A DNA stretch of 64,000 nucleotides, from NCBI RefSeq assembly GCF_001427605.1, contig NZ_LMGZ01000019.1:62001-126000 (forward strand), written 5' to 3'. Position 1 is the stretch's first letter. Each line of letters starts with the position of its first letter. A program made the position numbers and the translations under genes. A model generated the notes under the pieces. The model saw only the letters and a program-made list of their open reading frames with translations. It had not been told where the DNA came from and did no database searches. This DNA comes from Devosia sp. Root635. GTDB lineage: Bacteria > Pseudomonadota > Alphaproteobacteria > Rhizobiales > Devosiaceae. Shown here piece after piece: positions 1 to 8,500 of the stretch.

Positions 1-422
1 CCCTTTTCGGGCACGTTCCGGCCGGCACACAGGTCTGGCTTACCAAGGAACAGGCGCGCGACCGCGCCCACTCCATCTCACCGACCGACAGCAACAAGTC
101 CGTGAAGGACCGCAAGCTGTTCACCGCAAACGACCAGCTCGGCTTCAAGGGAGGAGAAGAGCTGGCTATCGAAAGCGATCTCGATCGCGGCCTCGAAGTC
201 ATGTTTGGCATCGCGCCTGCTTCGGCCGACGACAAGGCTGCCGACAAGCTCGCAGCGGTCGAGAAGAAGGTCTCGGGCATCAAGGCCCAGATCGAAGCCG
301 AAACGGCCGCCGTTGCCGCCGCAACCGACGATGCCGGCCGCAGCAAGGCGCAGGGCAAGCTCGACAAGGCGAAGGGCGCGCTGTCCAAGGCCGAAGCCGA
401 ACTCGCCAAGCTGCAGGGCTAG
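1..422 (+). CDS. Phage structural-region protein with coiled-coil tail, 5' partial
   Basis: The reading frame is open from base 3, so the start lies off the left edge; a GTG at 102 is an internal valine rather than a convincing start. The visible part reads through a charged segment to an Ala/Lys/Glu-rich C-terminal half (roughly the last 60 residues) typical of a long helix or coiled coil. It stops at TAG 420-422, 3 bases before the next gene. I do not recognise the family. Position just before the neck genes suggests a small protein following the major capsid gene, such as a capsid-associated or connector protein; that is inference from gene order only. Confidence 0.7.
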   Translation, partial: LFGHVPAGTQVWLTKEQARDRAHSISPTDSNKSVKDRKLFTANDQLGFKGGEELAIESDLDRGLEVMFGIAPASADDKAADKLAAVEKKVSGIKAQIEAETAAVAAATDDAGRSKAQGKLDKAKGALSKAEAELAKLQG

Positions 423-425
423 GCG

Positions 426-611
426 ATGCGCAAGATCATCGCCACCACCGATGTGCTGGCCCACGAGAACCGGTTCCCCAAGGGAACCGGTTTCCATGTC
501 GTCGACACGCCAGACCCAAAGGCGAAGCCGCCGCAGATTGACCGCGCTACGGCCGAGGTCTGGGGCCGCAACGGCTGGGCCGAGGCTGCCACCGAGAAGG
601 CCTCGACCTGA
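426..611 (+). CDS. Small phage protein, 61 aa, function unknown
   Basis: ATG at 426 follows the previous stop by 3 bases, and the TGA stop (609-611) overlaps the ATG of the next gene at 611, so it is translated within the late operon. The protein is short and soluble, with a start MRKIIATTDVLA and a Pro/Lys-rich middle. It has no motif I can assign. In related siphoviruses this slot between capsid and head-tail joining genes often holds small unnamed proteins. Confidence that it is a gene comes from tight coupling on both sides. Confidence 0.65.
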   Translation: MRKIIATTDVLAHENRFPKGTGFHVVDTPDPKAKPPQIDRATAEVWGRNGWAEAATEKAST

Positions 612-931
612 TGCCAGTCGAGAGCGCGGCCGACCGCGCCGTTTTCGTCAACGGCGCGGATTTCGGCGAGACCATCCTGTGGACGGTGGGTGCTGCCGAC
701 CCTGTCGCCATCAGCGTGCTCGGACAGGCCGGCTCTCTGATGATCGACACGCAGGATGGCCCCTCGATCCAAGGGCAGGAGGCCACCGTGACGATGCAGG
801 AAGCGGACCTGCCACTCAATGCCAACCAGGGTGACGAAGTGCTCTTTCGCGCTAAGCACTACCTGGTCAAATCGATCGAGCCTGATGGCACCGGCATGGC
901 CAATGTCCGCCTCGAAGAGGAGGACATCTGA
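611..931 (+). CDS. Head-tail joining (neck) protein, FII-like
   Basis: 106 aa. Size, beta-rich composition and position (after capsid-side genes, before the tail terminator and tail tube) fit the phage head-tail joining family (lambda gpFII-like). The C-terminal segment VLFRAKHYLVKSIEPDGTG followed by an acidic tail is typical of these small beta-barrel proteins that sit between portal/adaptor and tail. ATG at 611 overlaps the preceding TGA; the stop overlaps the next ATG at 931. The assignment rests on order and general pattern, not on a catalytic motif. Confidence 0.6.
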   Translation: MPVESAADRAVFVNGADFGETILWTVGAADPVAISVLGQAGSLMIDTQDGPSIQGQEATVTMQEADLPLNANQGDEVLFRAKHYLVKSIEPDGTGMANVRLEEEDI

Positions 932-1383
932 TGGCCGCGCATATCCGCACACAGGTGCGCAAGGCCGCCGTTGTCGATTTTACCGGCCTGACCACGACCG
1001 GCGGCAAGGTATTCACCGGCCGCATCGCCGCCATCGGCAAGGATGATATGCCCTGCCTCAACATACTGCTGCTGGACGAAGACAGCGCCTGGGACAGCGC
1101 CCCCAATATGGCGCGCAACGGGCGCCTGATCGTCGAAGGCCGGTTGCAGGCAAAGCCGGACGAGCTGCTCGACAAGCTCGACCAGATCGCCGCCGAAGTC
1201 GAAGCCCGCGCCTATGACCAATCAACGACTTTCAACGGCCTGCTGCAGAACATCGGCACGCCGACGACACAGATCGATCTGCCAGAGCCGAGCGAAGGCA
1301 ATGCCCGGCCAACGGGCGTGATCCGCATCCTGTTCCCGGTGACCTACCGGACGGCCTACACCGACCCCACAACCCCAGTCTAG
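931..1383 (+). CDS. Tail terminator / minor tail protein, gpU-like
   Basis: 150 aa. It lies immediately before the tail tube gene, as gpU does before gpV in lambda. The sequence alternates beta strands with one amphipathic helix (around residues 75-95, containing DELLDKLDQIAAEVE) and ends in a conserved-looking FPVTYRTAYTDP strand, a feature of tail completion proteins that cap the tube. It starts with ATG at 931, overlapping the previous TGA. The family is inferred from position and secondary-structure look; a profile search could also place it among the HK97 gp10-like completion proteins. Confidence 0.6.
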   Translation: MAAHIRTQVRKAAVVDFTGLTTTGGKVFTGRIAAIGKDDMPCLNILLLDEDSAWDSAPNMARNGRLIVEGRLQAKPDELLDKLDQIAAEVEARAYDQSTTFNGLLQNIGTPTTQIDLPEPSEGNARPTGVIRILFPVTYRTAYTDPTTPV

Positions 1384-1394
1384 GAGACTTCCCC

Positions 1395-1799
1395 ATGACC
1401 ACTCACCGCGGTAATTCCGGCGTGCTCAAGGTTGGCGGCACGCCGACCGCCGTTGCCGAGCTGACCGGCTTCACCATCCAGACCAGCATCGGCACCAATG
1501 ACGACACGGCGCAGGGCGACGCTGCGCGCACGTTCAAATCCGACGCGCTGCCGACGTGGTCCGGCAGCATGCGCGGCTGGTATTTCCCGGCAGACACGAA
1601 CGGCCAGGCCGTGGTGAAGGAAGGCGCGGAACTCGCCTTGGAAGCCTCCCCCACTGGAACGACGAATGGCCTCGCCAAACTGGCAGGCAACATCATCGTC
1701 ACCGGTCGCACCATCACCTCGGACAATGGCGCCATCGTCAACTTCGAGGCGAACTTCCAGGGTACTGGCCCGCTGACCGAAACGACCCATTCGGCATGA
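1395..1799 (+). CDS. Phage major tail tube protein
   Basis: 134 aa. This is the tail tube subunit by position (after the terminator, before the frameshifting chaperone) and by pattern: glycine/threonine-rich beta strands, the early motif GNSGVLKVGGTP, a central GSMRGWYFPAD turn and a late strand NFEANFQGTGPL as seen in siphoviral tube proteins. The start ATG 1395 is preceded by AGGAGA about 8 bases upstream. The stop TGA (1797-1799) overlaps the ATG of the chaperone gene at 1796. It would stack as hexameric rings around the tape measure. Confidence 0.8.
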   Translation: MTTHRGNSGVLKVGGTPTAVAELTGFTIQTSIGTNDDTAQGDAARTFKSDALPTWSGSMRGWYFPADTNGQAVVKEGAELALEASPTGTTNGLAKLAGNIIVTGRTITSDNGAIVNFEANFQGTGPLTETTHSA

Positions 1800-2137
1800 G
1801 CGACCTGCTGGACCGCATCAAGGCCCACGCCGAGCCCGACAGGGTACGCCGCCTCCCCGTGCCCGAATGGGCGCCAGAAGGCGGGACGGCCCTTATCCTC
1901 ACCTATCGCATGGTCACGCTCGACGACCTGTCGCTGGTGCAGGAAATGGACGGCGATGCCTGGCACAAGCGCGCGGCGCGGATCATCGCGCTCAAGGCCT
2001 GTGACGAGAATGGCCAGCGGCTGTTTGCCGTTGGCGACGCCGTGGCCCTGCGCCAGACGGCCGACCCCGGCGTGATCTCGCGTATCGCGCTGCAGATGCT
2101 GGGCCGCACCTCGATCGAGGACGCGGAAAAAAACTGA
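1796..2137 (+). CDS. Tail assembly chaperone, short (G) form
   Basis: 113 aa in the zero frame, from ATG 1796 (overlapping the tail-tube TGA) to TGA 2135-2137. It is the first product of the G/GT pair that coats the tape measure during tail assembly. Its last sense codons are GAA AAA AAC, which form a slippery site just before the stop. The segment ILTYRMVTLDDLSLVQEMDG and a helical second half match small chaperones of this kind. Position directly before the tape measure gene is the classic one. Confidence 0.8.
   Translation: MSDLLDRIKAHAEPDRVRRLPVPEWAPEGGTALILTYRMVTLDDLSLVQEMDGDAWHKRAARIIALKACDENGQRLFAVGDAVALRQTADPGVISRIALQMLGRTSIEDAEKN
2128..2134 (+). other. Programmed -1 ribosomal frameshift site, A AAA AAC
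   Basis: The heptamer AAAAAAC sits in phase as gaA AAA AAC, followed at once by the zero-frame stop TGA (2135-2137). This is the X XXY YYZ pattern of strong bacterial -1 slippery sites. After slipping back one base the ribosome reads AAA AAA CTG and continues 49 codons to TGA 2281-2283. Tail assembly chaperone genes of siphoviruses commonly use this device. I did not resolve a downstream stimulatory stem-loop by eye, although the following GC-rich stretch could form one. Confidence 0.85.
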
Positions 2138-2283
2138 GAGCCGATCCGCTGCGCCGGGTGATCTACCGGCTGGCGGATCGGCTGCACAAGACACCGCAAG
2201 AGATCCGCGAGAGCTTCACTCTCGATGATTTCGACCACTTCCTGGCCCATTGCCAGATGACAGCCGACGAAGCGAGGGGATGA
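2134..2283 (+). CDS. Tail assembly chaperone T extension (made by -1 frameshift)
   Basis: Read from CTG 2134 in the -1 frame, this open stretch encodes 49 residues beginning LRADPLRRVIYRLADRL, with TPQEIRESFTLDDFDHFLAH further on, and stops at TGA 2281-2283. It has no start codon or ribosome site of its own and would appear only as the C-terminal half of an approximately 162-aa GT fusion. The helical, charged composition and the place immediately before the tape measure gene fit the T domain that binds the tape measure and recruits tube subunits. It is too short to be called as a free gene. Confidence 0.75.
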   Translation: MRADPLRRVIYRLADRLHKTPQEIRESFTLDDFDHFLAHCQMTADEARG

Positions 2284-2285
2284 GC

Positions 2286-4217
2286 ATGACGCCGCAGATG
2301 GCCATCCAGATCACCGGCAAGTATGCCGCAAAGCCCGTCTTCGACCAGGCGGTCGCCGATGCGAACCGTGCCTCGGGCGCGATCGTGAGCACCGGCGGCC
2401 GCGTATCCACGGCGATGAATGACGCCGGCTTTGCGACATCCAACCTGGCGGCCCAGTTCAACGATATTGGCGTCATGCTCGCATCGGGCCAGTCGCCACT
2501 CTTGTTGGCGATCCAGCAGGGAACGCAGATCAGCCAGGTGCTCGGGCCCATGAAAGCAGGGGCCGCCGTCGCCGCTCTCAAGACGGCGCTGATGAGCCTG
2601 ATCAGTCCGGTGACCCTGATCACCATCGGCTCAATCGCGGCGGGCGCAGCGCTCGTGCAATGGCTGATGAGTGCGCAGGGCAGCGCGGAAAGCGCCACCG
2701 AAGCCTTTGAGCGGCATCGCAAGGAAATCGAGGGCATTGTCGCGGGCTATGGAACAGCCGAAACGGCAGTTGGCGCCTATTTCGAGGCGGTGTCTCGGCT
2801 TCCTCGCTCGATCGCCACCAGCGAGCTTAACACTGCATTCGAGTCCATCGGTGCGGAGGTTGATGATTTCCGCGCGCAGATGGCAGACTTCGCCAACGAT
2901 CCGCTGTTCACAAAGTTCGGCTCCGAGGCAAACCGATCGATGCAGGACCTAGCTGGGTCCTTCGCGAATGGAGAGATATCAGCCGAAGAGTTTCATCGTC
3001 GTTTGGAAGACGTCAAAGATCAGCTCAACCTGTTGGAGCAGGCCGGCGCGGCAATTCCCGGCTCGACGCGGAACATGATCGACGCGTGGCAGGAAGGCGC
3101 CATCAAGGCGATCCAGTTCGGCAATGGCATAGCCAACCTGGTCGCGCAGTCCCATGCCCTGGCAGGCATTGCGCGAGATGGCGACCTCACTTCATTCTTC
3201 GAGACCAATTCGGTCGAAAGCGCCCTTGAACAGCTTAAGCAACTGACCCCGGAGCTACGGACGCAGGCGCAAATTGCCCAGGAAATCCGCGATGCCGTGT
3301 TGAACAATCCAGCGAGCACTGAGGCGGGACGTGCCGCGGTCATCGCAGCCACCGATGAAGCTCTCGCGGCGCAGGCTACAGCCGCAGCGCGCCGGGAGTC
3401 GGCGTCCGCCGCGGGCAAGCAGGCCGATGCCTATGCCGGCGTCATCGCGAACCTCGAGCACGAATTAAAGCTGGTCAACCTCTCGGCCAGGGAGCAGGAG
3501 GTCCTCAACAATATCCGCTCGGCGGGCGTGGAGGCCTCAAGTCAGCAGGGCATGGCGATCCGCGCCGCAACCGAGGCGCTGTTCGACCAACAGAAGGCGG
3601 TCGAGGACCTCGAGAAGCAGCAGGAGCAGCTGCAGAAGACGATGGAAAAGCTGGGCGATATCGGCGTCAGTGCCATCGAATCTATCGCCGGCGCCTTCGA
3701 TGACGGAAAGCTGTCCGGGCAGGAACTGCTGCGCATCGTGCTCCAGATTGGCAAGCAGCTGAGCCAGCTAGACTTCAGCGGCCTTGCGGGTGGCGGCGGC
3801 GGAAACTGGCTCTCCATGCTGTTCGGGGGCGGTCCAAATGTCGGAAGCAGCATTACCGGCAGCACGGGTGGCTTCTTCCCCGGCCTGACGGGCCCGAGCC
3901 TTGAGGGTGGCGGCTATACCGGCGATGGTGCCCGCTCCGGTGGCGTCGATGGCAAGGGCGGCTTTCCAGCAATCCTGCACCCGCAGGAAACGGTCATCGA
4001 CCACGCAATTTCATCGGGCAGCGGCACCCGCTCGGTCGAGGTGCATGTGCACCAGGACGCAAGCCACGAAGGCCCTCCCGAGGCCAGCGTCAGCAGCAGC
4101 GGCAATGTCGATATCGTGCGGGTCATCGTCGGTACCGTAGCCCAGGCCATGGGCGAGGGACGGCTCGACGGCGCCATGAAAGCCAATTTCGGCCTTAGCA
4201 GAAAGCCCGCCTTCTGA
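2286..4217 (+). CDS. Tail tape measure protein
   Basis: 643 aa from ATG 2286, chosen because GAGGGG ends 6 bases upstream; an ATG at 2280 and a TTG at 2250 in the same frame are less well placed. The N-terminal part has TMP features (AQFNDIGVMLASGQ, QQGTQISQVLG), then a hydrophobic membrane-like stretch of about 35 residues (near 95-130), long alpha-helical heptad-rich repeats through the middle, and a Gly-rich C-terminus containing HPQETVIDH, a motif common at tape measure ends. Protein length sets tail length; at the usual 0.15 nm per residue this implies a tail of about 95-100 nm (inference). The stop overlaps the next ATG. Confidence 0.9.
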   Translation: MTPQMAIQITGKYAAKPVFDQAVADANRASGAIVSTGGRVSTAMNDAGFATSNLAAQFNDIGVMLASGQSPLLLAIQQGTQISQVLGPMKAGAAVAALKTALMSLISPVTLITIGSIAAGAALVQWLMSAQGSAESATEAFERHRKEIEGIVAGYGTAETAVGAYFEAVSRLPRSIATSELNTAFESIGAEVDDFRAQMADFANDPLFTKFGSEANRSMQDLAGSFANGEISAEEFHRRLEDVKDQLNLLEQAGAAIPGSTRNMIDAWQEGAIKAIQFGNGIANLVAQSHALAGIARDGDLTSFFETNSVESALEQLKQLTPELRTQAQIAQEIRDAVLNNPASTEAGRAAVIAATDEALAAQATAAARRESASAAGKQADAYAGVIANLEHELKLVNLSAREQEVLNNIRSAGVEASSQQGMAIRAATEALFDQQKAVEDLEKQQEQLQKTMEKLGDIGVSAIESIAGAFDDGKLSGQELLRIVLQIGKQLSQLDFSGLAGGGGGNWLSMLFGGGPNVGSSITGSTGGFFPGLTGPSLEGGGYTGDGARSGGVDGKGGFPAILHPQETVIDHAISSGSGTRSVEVHVHQDASHEGPPEASVSSSGNVDIVRVIVGTVAQAMGEGRLDGAMKANFGLSRKPAF

Positions 4218-4582
4218 TGCCCGATACCTGGCCCATCACTGTGCGGCACAAGCCGCTTGCTGGCTCACCCCAGATCACGCCGTTCCGTGCGCCACTCGCC
4301 ACGGACATGGAAGACGGCATGCAGCGGCGCCGTCGCTCGACTACCAAGAATGTCGCGACCATGGCCATGCGCATTCCGATGACCGCGGCCGAGCATGCGA
4401 CATTCGAAGCGTGGGTGCGGGATACGCTGGCAGACGGCACGCTCGACTTCACCATGCCGGTCTGGAAGGGCGGCAGCTATGCCGACCGGACCTGCAGCCT
4501 GGTCGGCGGTCTCTACCAGTCCGCGTCGCGCGGCAGCAGCGGCTTCGAAGTGAGCTTCAATCTCGATATCGAGGACTATTGA
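4217..4582 (+). CDS. Minor tail protein, M-position
   Basis: 121 aa, ATG 4217 overlapping the tape measure TGA and ending on the ATG of the DUF1833 gene. It lies between tape measure and L-like gene, the position of lambda gpM. Visible features are an Arg-rich RRRRS stretch after an acidic loop, a central helix HATFEAWVRDTLADG and a C-terminal beta region FTMPVWKGGSYADRTC ending in NLDIEDY. These resemble tail-tip proteins that connect tube and tip (DUF2460/gpM-like), but sequence support by eye is moderate. Confidence 0.6.
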   Translation: MPDTWPITVRHKPLAGSPQITPFRAPLATDMEDGMQRRRRSTTKNVATMAMRIPMTAAEHATFEAWVRDTLADGTLDFTMPVWKGGSYADRTCSLVGGLYQSASRGSSGFEVSFNLDIEDY

Positions 4583-5148
4583 TGGTCGATCCCTGGAGCG
4601 CGGCGCTTGCCGAGGCCTATGCCGTGGCGCCGGCCGATGACTTCGTGATCCACACGCTTGAGCTACTGCACCCCGCATTCGTCGATGGTGATGACGAAGC
4701 CGACAGCATCCGCGTGGCCCTCGATGGCCGCGCATGGGACCTGGAGCTGGAAGCCGGAGCGCCGCTGTTCGGGGGCGAGGTGAAACGCTTCGAGCCCCTG
4801 TCACTCAAGGTCAGCCTGCCCGAGCAATCCGAGACCAGTTTCGGCTCGCTCAATCTCAGCCTCGACAACGTGCCCCGCACCATCTGGCCGAAGCTGCAGG
4901 CCGCCGCAAGGGTGCGGGCCTCCGCCCAGGTGATCTATCGCGAGTGGGTGGCTGTCAAATCGGGCAGCGAATACGAGACGGACGGCCCACCCGACATGAT
5001 CATCGACCAGCTGACGATGCGCGTCGTGACGGCGACGCAGCTGCGCCTTTCCGGCACGGCATCATTCGTCGACCTGCTCAACCGGTCGTTCCCGCGGATG
5101 ACATTCGACATGGAAAGCTACCCGGCCCTGTTCGGGGTTAGCGAATGA
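4582..5148 (+). CDS. DUF1833 tail-tip protein, L-position
   Basis: 188 aa, from ATG 4582 overlapping the previous TGA. The N-terminus (FVIHTLELLHPAF, then an acidic DGDDEADSIRV segment) and the core LSLKVSLPEQSETSFGSLNL with DNVPRTIWP are the pattern of DUF1833, a phage family found beside NlpC/P60 tail proteins. In lambda terms it takes the place of gpL, which forms the tip ring joining the tube to the central fibre hub. It overlaps the NlpC gene by 4 bases, so the products are probably made in step. Confidence 0.75.
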   Translation: MVDPWSAALAEAYAVAPADDFVIHTLELLHPAFVDGDDEADSIRVALDGRAWDLELEAGAPLFGGEVKRFEPLSLKVSLPEQSETSFGSLNLSLDNVPRTIWPKLQAAARVRASAQVIYREWVAVKSGSEYETDGPPDMIIDQLTMRVVTATQLRLSGTASFVDLLNRSFPRMTFDMESYPALFGVSE

Positions 5149-5552
5149 CCCGCACCGAGATCGTCAACGCCCATATCGGGACGCCCTATTCGCTGGGCGG
5201 AAAAAAGGCCGGCACCGTGGATTGCTACGGCTCGGCCCGATTCCTGCAGCGGGAACTGTTCGGGCGCGCGATGCCGGATTTTGCCATGCCGGGAACGGCT
5301 GGCCGTTCGGCGATCGCCGCGGCGATCAGCGTGCACCCGGAGCGCCTGCAGTGGCGCGAAGTCGATGCGCCGACCGATGGCGCCCTGGTAACGATGGCCC
5401 GCAATGTGTGCGGCTACCATATCGGCACTTGGCTCGAAGAAGATGGCGGGGTGATCGTCCACGCCATCGAAGACTGCGGCGTCGTCGCCGACACGTTGCC
5501 GACGCTGGAAGCCATTGGCTGGCGCCGATTCCGGTTTCACCTGCCGATCTAA
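5145..5552 (+). CDS. NlpC/P60-family tail-tip peptidase, K-like
   Basis: 135 aa, matching the length of tail-associated NlpC/P60 hydrolases. The nucleophile is Cys27 in GTVDCYGSARF; His92 in GYHIGTW is the expected second catalytic residue and His106 may serve as the third polar residue. Such proteins sit in the tail tip and either cut peptidoglycan stem peptides during DNA entry or act in tip assembly (lambda gpK). The start ATG 5145 overlaps the end of the DUF1833 gene. No signal peptide, as expected for a virion protein. Confidence 0.85.
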   Translation: MTRTEIVNAHIGTPYSLGGKKAGTVDCYGSARFLQRELFGRAMPDFAMPGTAGRSAIAAAISVHPERLQWREVDAPTDGALVTMARNVCGYHIGTWLEEDGGVIVHAIEDCGVVADTLPTLEAIGWRRFRFHLPI

Positions 5553-5566
5553 TCCTTGGGACATTG

Positions 5567-8500
5567 ATGACCTTTCACGACCCTCATCTGATGGCGGGCG
5601 GCCAAATCGTGCTGGTCACCGGCCCATTCGGCGCGCCGGAGCGCCAGATCGCGCTCGAGCGGCCGATGACGATCGCCGAAGCCATTGCCGTCAACGACCT
5701 GGCCTTCCACCTGCCGACAATCGCCGTCATGGGTGGCGAGCCGGTGATGCGCGGGCAATGGGCGCTGCGCATGGTTCGACCCGGCGAAACGCTGGCCTTC
5801 GTGGCGGTACCGGGCGGGGGCGGCGGGGAAGGCGACATCAGTGGCAAGCAGATCCTCGGCCTTGTCGCGGCCCTCGCTCTGTCGATTGCGGCGCCGATGA
5901 TCGGTGGGGCGCTGTTCGGCATTGGCACGATCGGCGCCAGCATTGCCTCGGCCGCCATCCTGGCCGGCGGTACGATGCTGCTCAATGCCCTCTTTGCGCC
6001 GCCGGAAAGCACTGCCGAAAGTGCTGCGGCAGCCGACCCGATTTATTCGGTAACGGCCGCCAGCAATCAGGCCACGCCGCTCGACGTCGTTCCGGTGCTC
6101 TATGGCGAACTGGAATTCGCCCCGCGCTATGCCGCGCGGCCCTATAGCGAGTTCGCGGGCAACGACCAGTATCTCTACCAGCTGTTCACCGTGACGGCCG
6201 GCAAGGCTGCGGTGAAGCGGATCAAGATCGGCGAGACGGAAGCCTGGAACTCGACCACCGGCTACTCCTCGAGCTTTTCCGACCTCACCTTCGAAATCAT
6301 CCAGCCCGGGCAGTCGATAACGCTGTTCCCGGCCAACGTGGTCACCTCGGCGGAAGTGTCGGGTCAGAACGTGCCCGACCCGGCCGCGGTGCTCGGGCCA
6401 TTCGTGGTCAATGCTTCGGGCACGACCGTGGACCGGCTGGCCGTGGACTTCGCCTTTCCGGGAGGGTTGTGGACAGCTGACAAGAAGGGCGTCGCCGCGA
6501 ACTCGATCGCTCTGCGGGCGCAGTATCAGCAGATCGACAATGTCGGTGCGCCTATCGGCGGTTGGAACACCCTGTTTGCCGAAACGATCTCGGCCGCGAC
6601 CCGGACGCCGCAACGGATGACCCGCGCCGCCGATGTCGCGGCCGCGCGCTATCAGGTGCGGTTCCTCAGCGACGAGGCCTTCGACCCCGACGATGGCAGC
6701 GCCGTCAATAGCGTGGCTTGGGTTGGCCTACGCGGCTATCTCACCGGCTTCGAGACGCCCGCCAACACGACACTGCTGGCAATGCGCGTGCGCGCCAACG
6801 AGCAACTCAGCCAGCTGTCGTCGAGCCAGATCCGCGTGCTGGCCGAACGGCACCTACCTGTGTGGAACGGCTCGACTTGGGTGCTGCAGGCAACGCGTTC
6901 GATCGCGTGGGCGGCAGCCGACATCCTGCGCAATGCCGATTATTCACTGGGCCTGAGTGACGGCCAGTATGACCTGGCCGGCCTCGCGACGCTGGCAGCA
7001 ACATGGTCCGGCAGGGGCGACACGTTCAATGCCATCTTCGACCGCGCATGGACCGCCGCCGACGCCCTGCGGGCCGTGCTGCGGGCCGGTCGGGCCCAGC
7101 CGGTGCGCATCGCCGGGACGCTCGGCTTCGTGCGCCTGCAGCCGCGCTCGATCAAGCGGGCGACCTTCACGCAGCGTAACGTCATCCGCGGCAGCTTCCA
7201 GCACAAGCTGGTGCTGTTCGACGAGGAGAAGCCTGACAGCGTCATCGGGCGCTTTATCGACGCCGCGACCTGGCAGCCGCGCGAGGTCAAGGCACAGCTG
7301 GCATCAGTGGGCGGCGACGCGCCGCAGACGATCGACTGGTTCGGCATTACCGACCGGGCACAGGTCTGGCGCGAGAGCGTTACCGAAGCGGCGGTCAATG
7401 CCTATCAGCGCGAGTTCGTCAGCTTCACCGCCGACTGGGAAGGCAAGCTGCTGGTGCGTGGCGATCCGATCCTTGTGCAGCACCCCTTCGTGCAGGGTGT
7501 TCAGACGGCGTCGCTGGAAGCGCGCTCAGGGGATGCCCTTACCCTGGATCGCGATATCGATGCGGTGACGGGCGATATCTACGTGATCCTTCGGGGCAAG
7601 GACGGCAAGGAGTGGGGACCGTGCCTCGCCGACAGCATTGTCGGCCGGGTCGTCACGCTCAATGCTACCGACCGAGCCGCCGTGGTCAGCGGCATGGGCA
7701 GCCTGGCCAGCATCCTGCCGGGCGCGCGCTCCGAGCGGGCGCATGTGCTGATCTGCGACGGCGAGATGCGGCCGTTCAACGGACTGGTGGTTTCGGCAGT
7801 GCCGCAGGACAGCGGCAAGGTCGAGGTGCTCGCGGTCGTCGACGCGCCGGAGATCTATCTCGCCGACCAGACGGAGACCATGCCGTCGCCTTACCTGCCG
7901 CCAGTGACACCGCCTGTCATTCCCCTGCGCCCAATGATCGTGGGTCTCTATGCAGCGCTGCGCTCCGGCGTCGCAGGGCTGGAGCTGGATGCGATGTGGC
8001 AGCCGGCACCGGGCGCGACGCTCGGTTATGTGGCCGAAGTTTCCTACGACGAAGAGAACACGTGGACACCGATCTATGCAGGCATGGGAAATCGGTTCTC
8101 CGCATCGGTGCTGCCCCAGCCGCTGGTGCTGCGGGTAGCGGCCGTAGGAGGGCTACAGGGGCCTTGGGTTTATCGAGAGTTCGACACTGCCGACTTGCCG
8201 CCCGGCGGCGGCTATATCGACGTGGTCGCCATCAACGATGAGTTCAAGAAGTTTGTCGGCATTCTCGCAGGCCCGGGCAGCTTGGTTGAGCGCCTCGATG
8301 AACTGCGCGACCGCCTGGCCCGGTTGGCCAACACTGGTACCGCCATCACCACGACGCACCACAAGGCCCTCGGCGTAGCAAAGGCAGAGTTCACCGAGCA
8401 GCTCACGATCATCGCCAATGAGACCGAAGCGGCCGTCGACCTGACGACGCTGCTGCTGGCCCAGTTCGGCGACAATGTCGCGGTTGCGGCCCAGCAGATC

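Noticed and set aside
33..1046. Long overlapping frames on both strands across the phage neck genes (for example 205-834 forward, 419-952 reverse)
   Set aside because: They are Arg/Pro-rich shadows of the true frames, have no ribosome sites and conflict with the ATGA-coupled gene chain.
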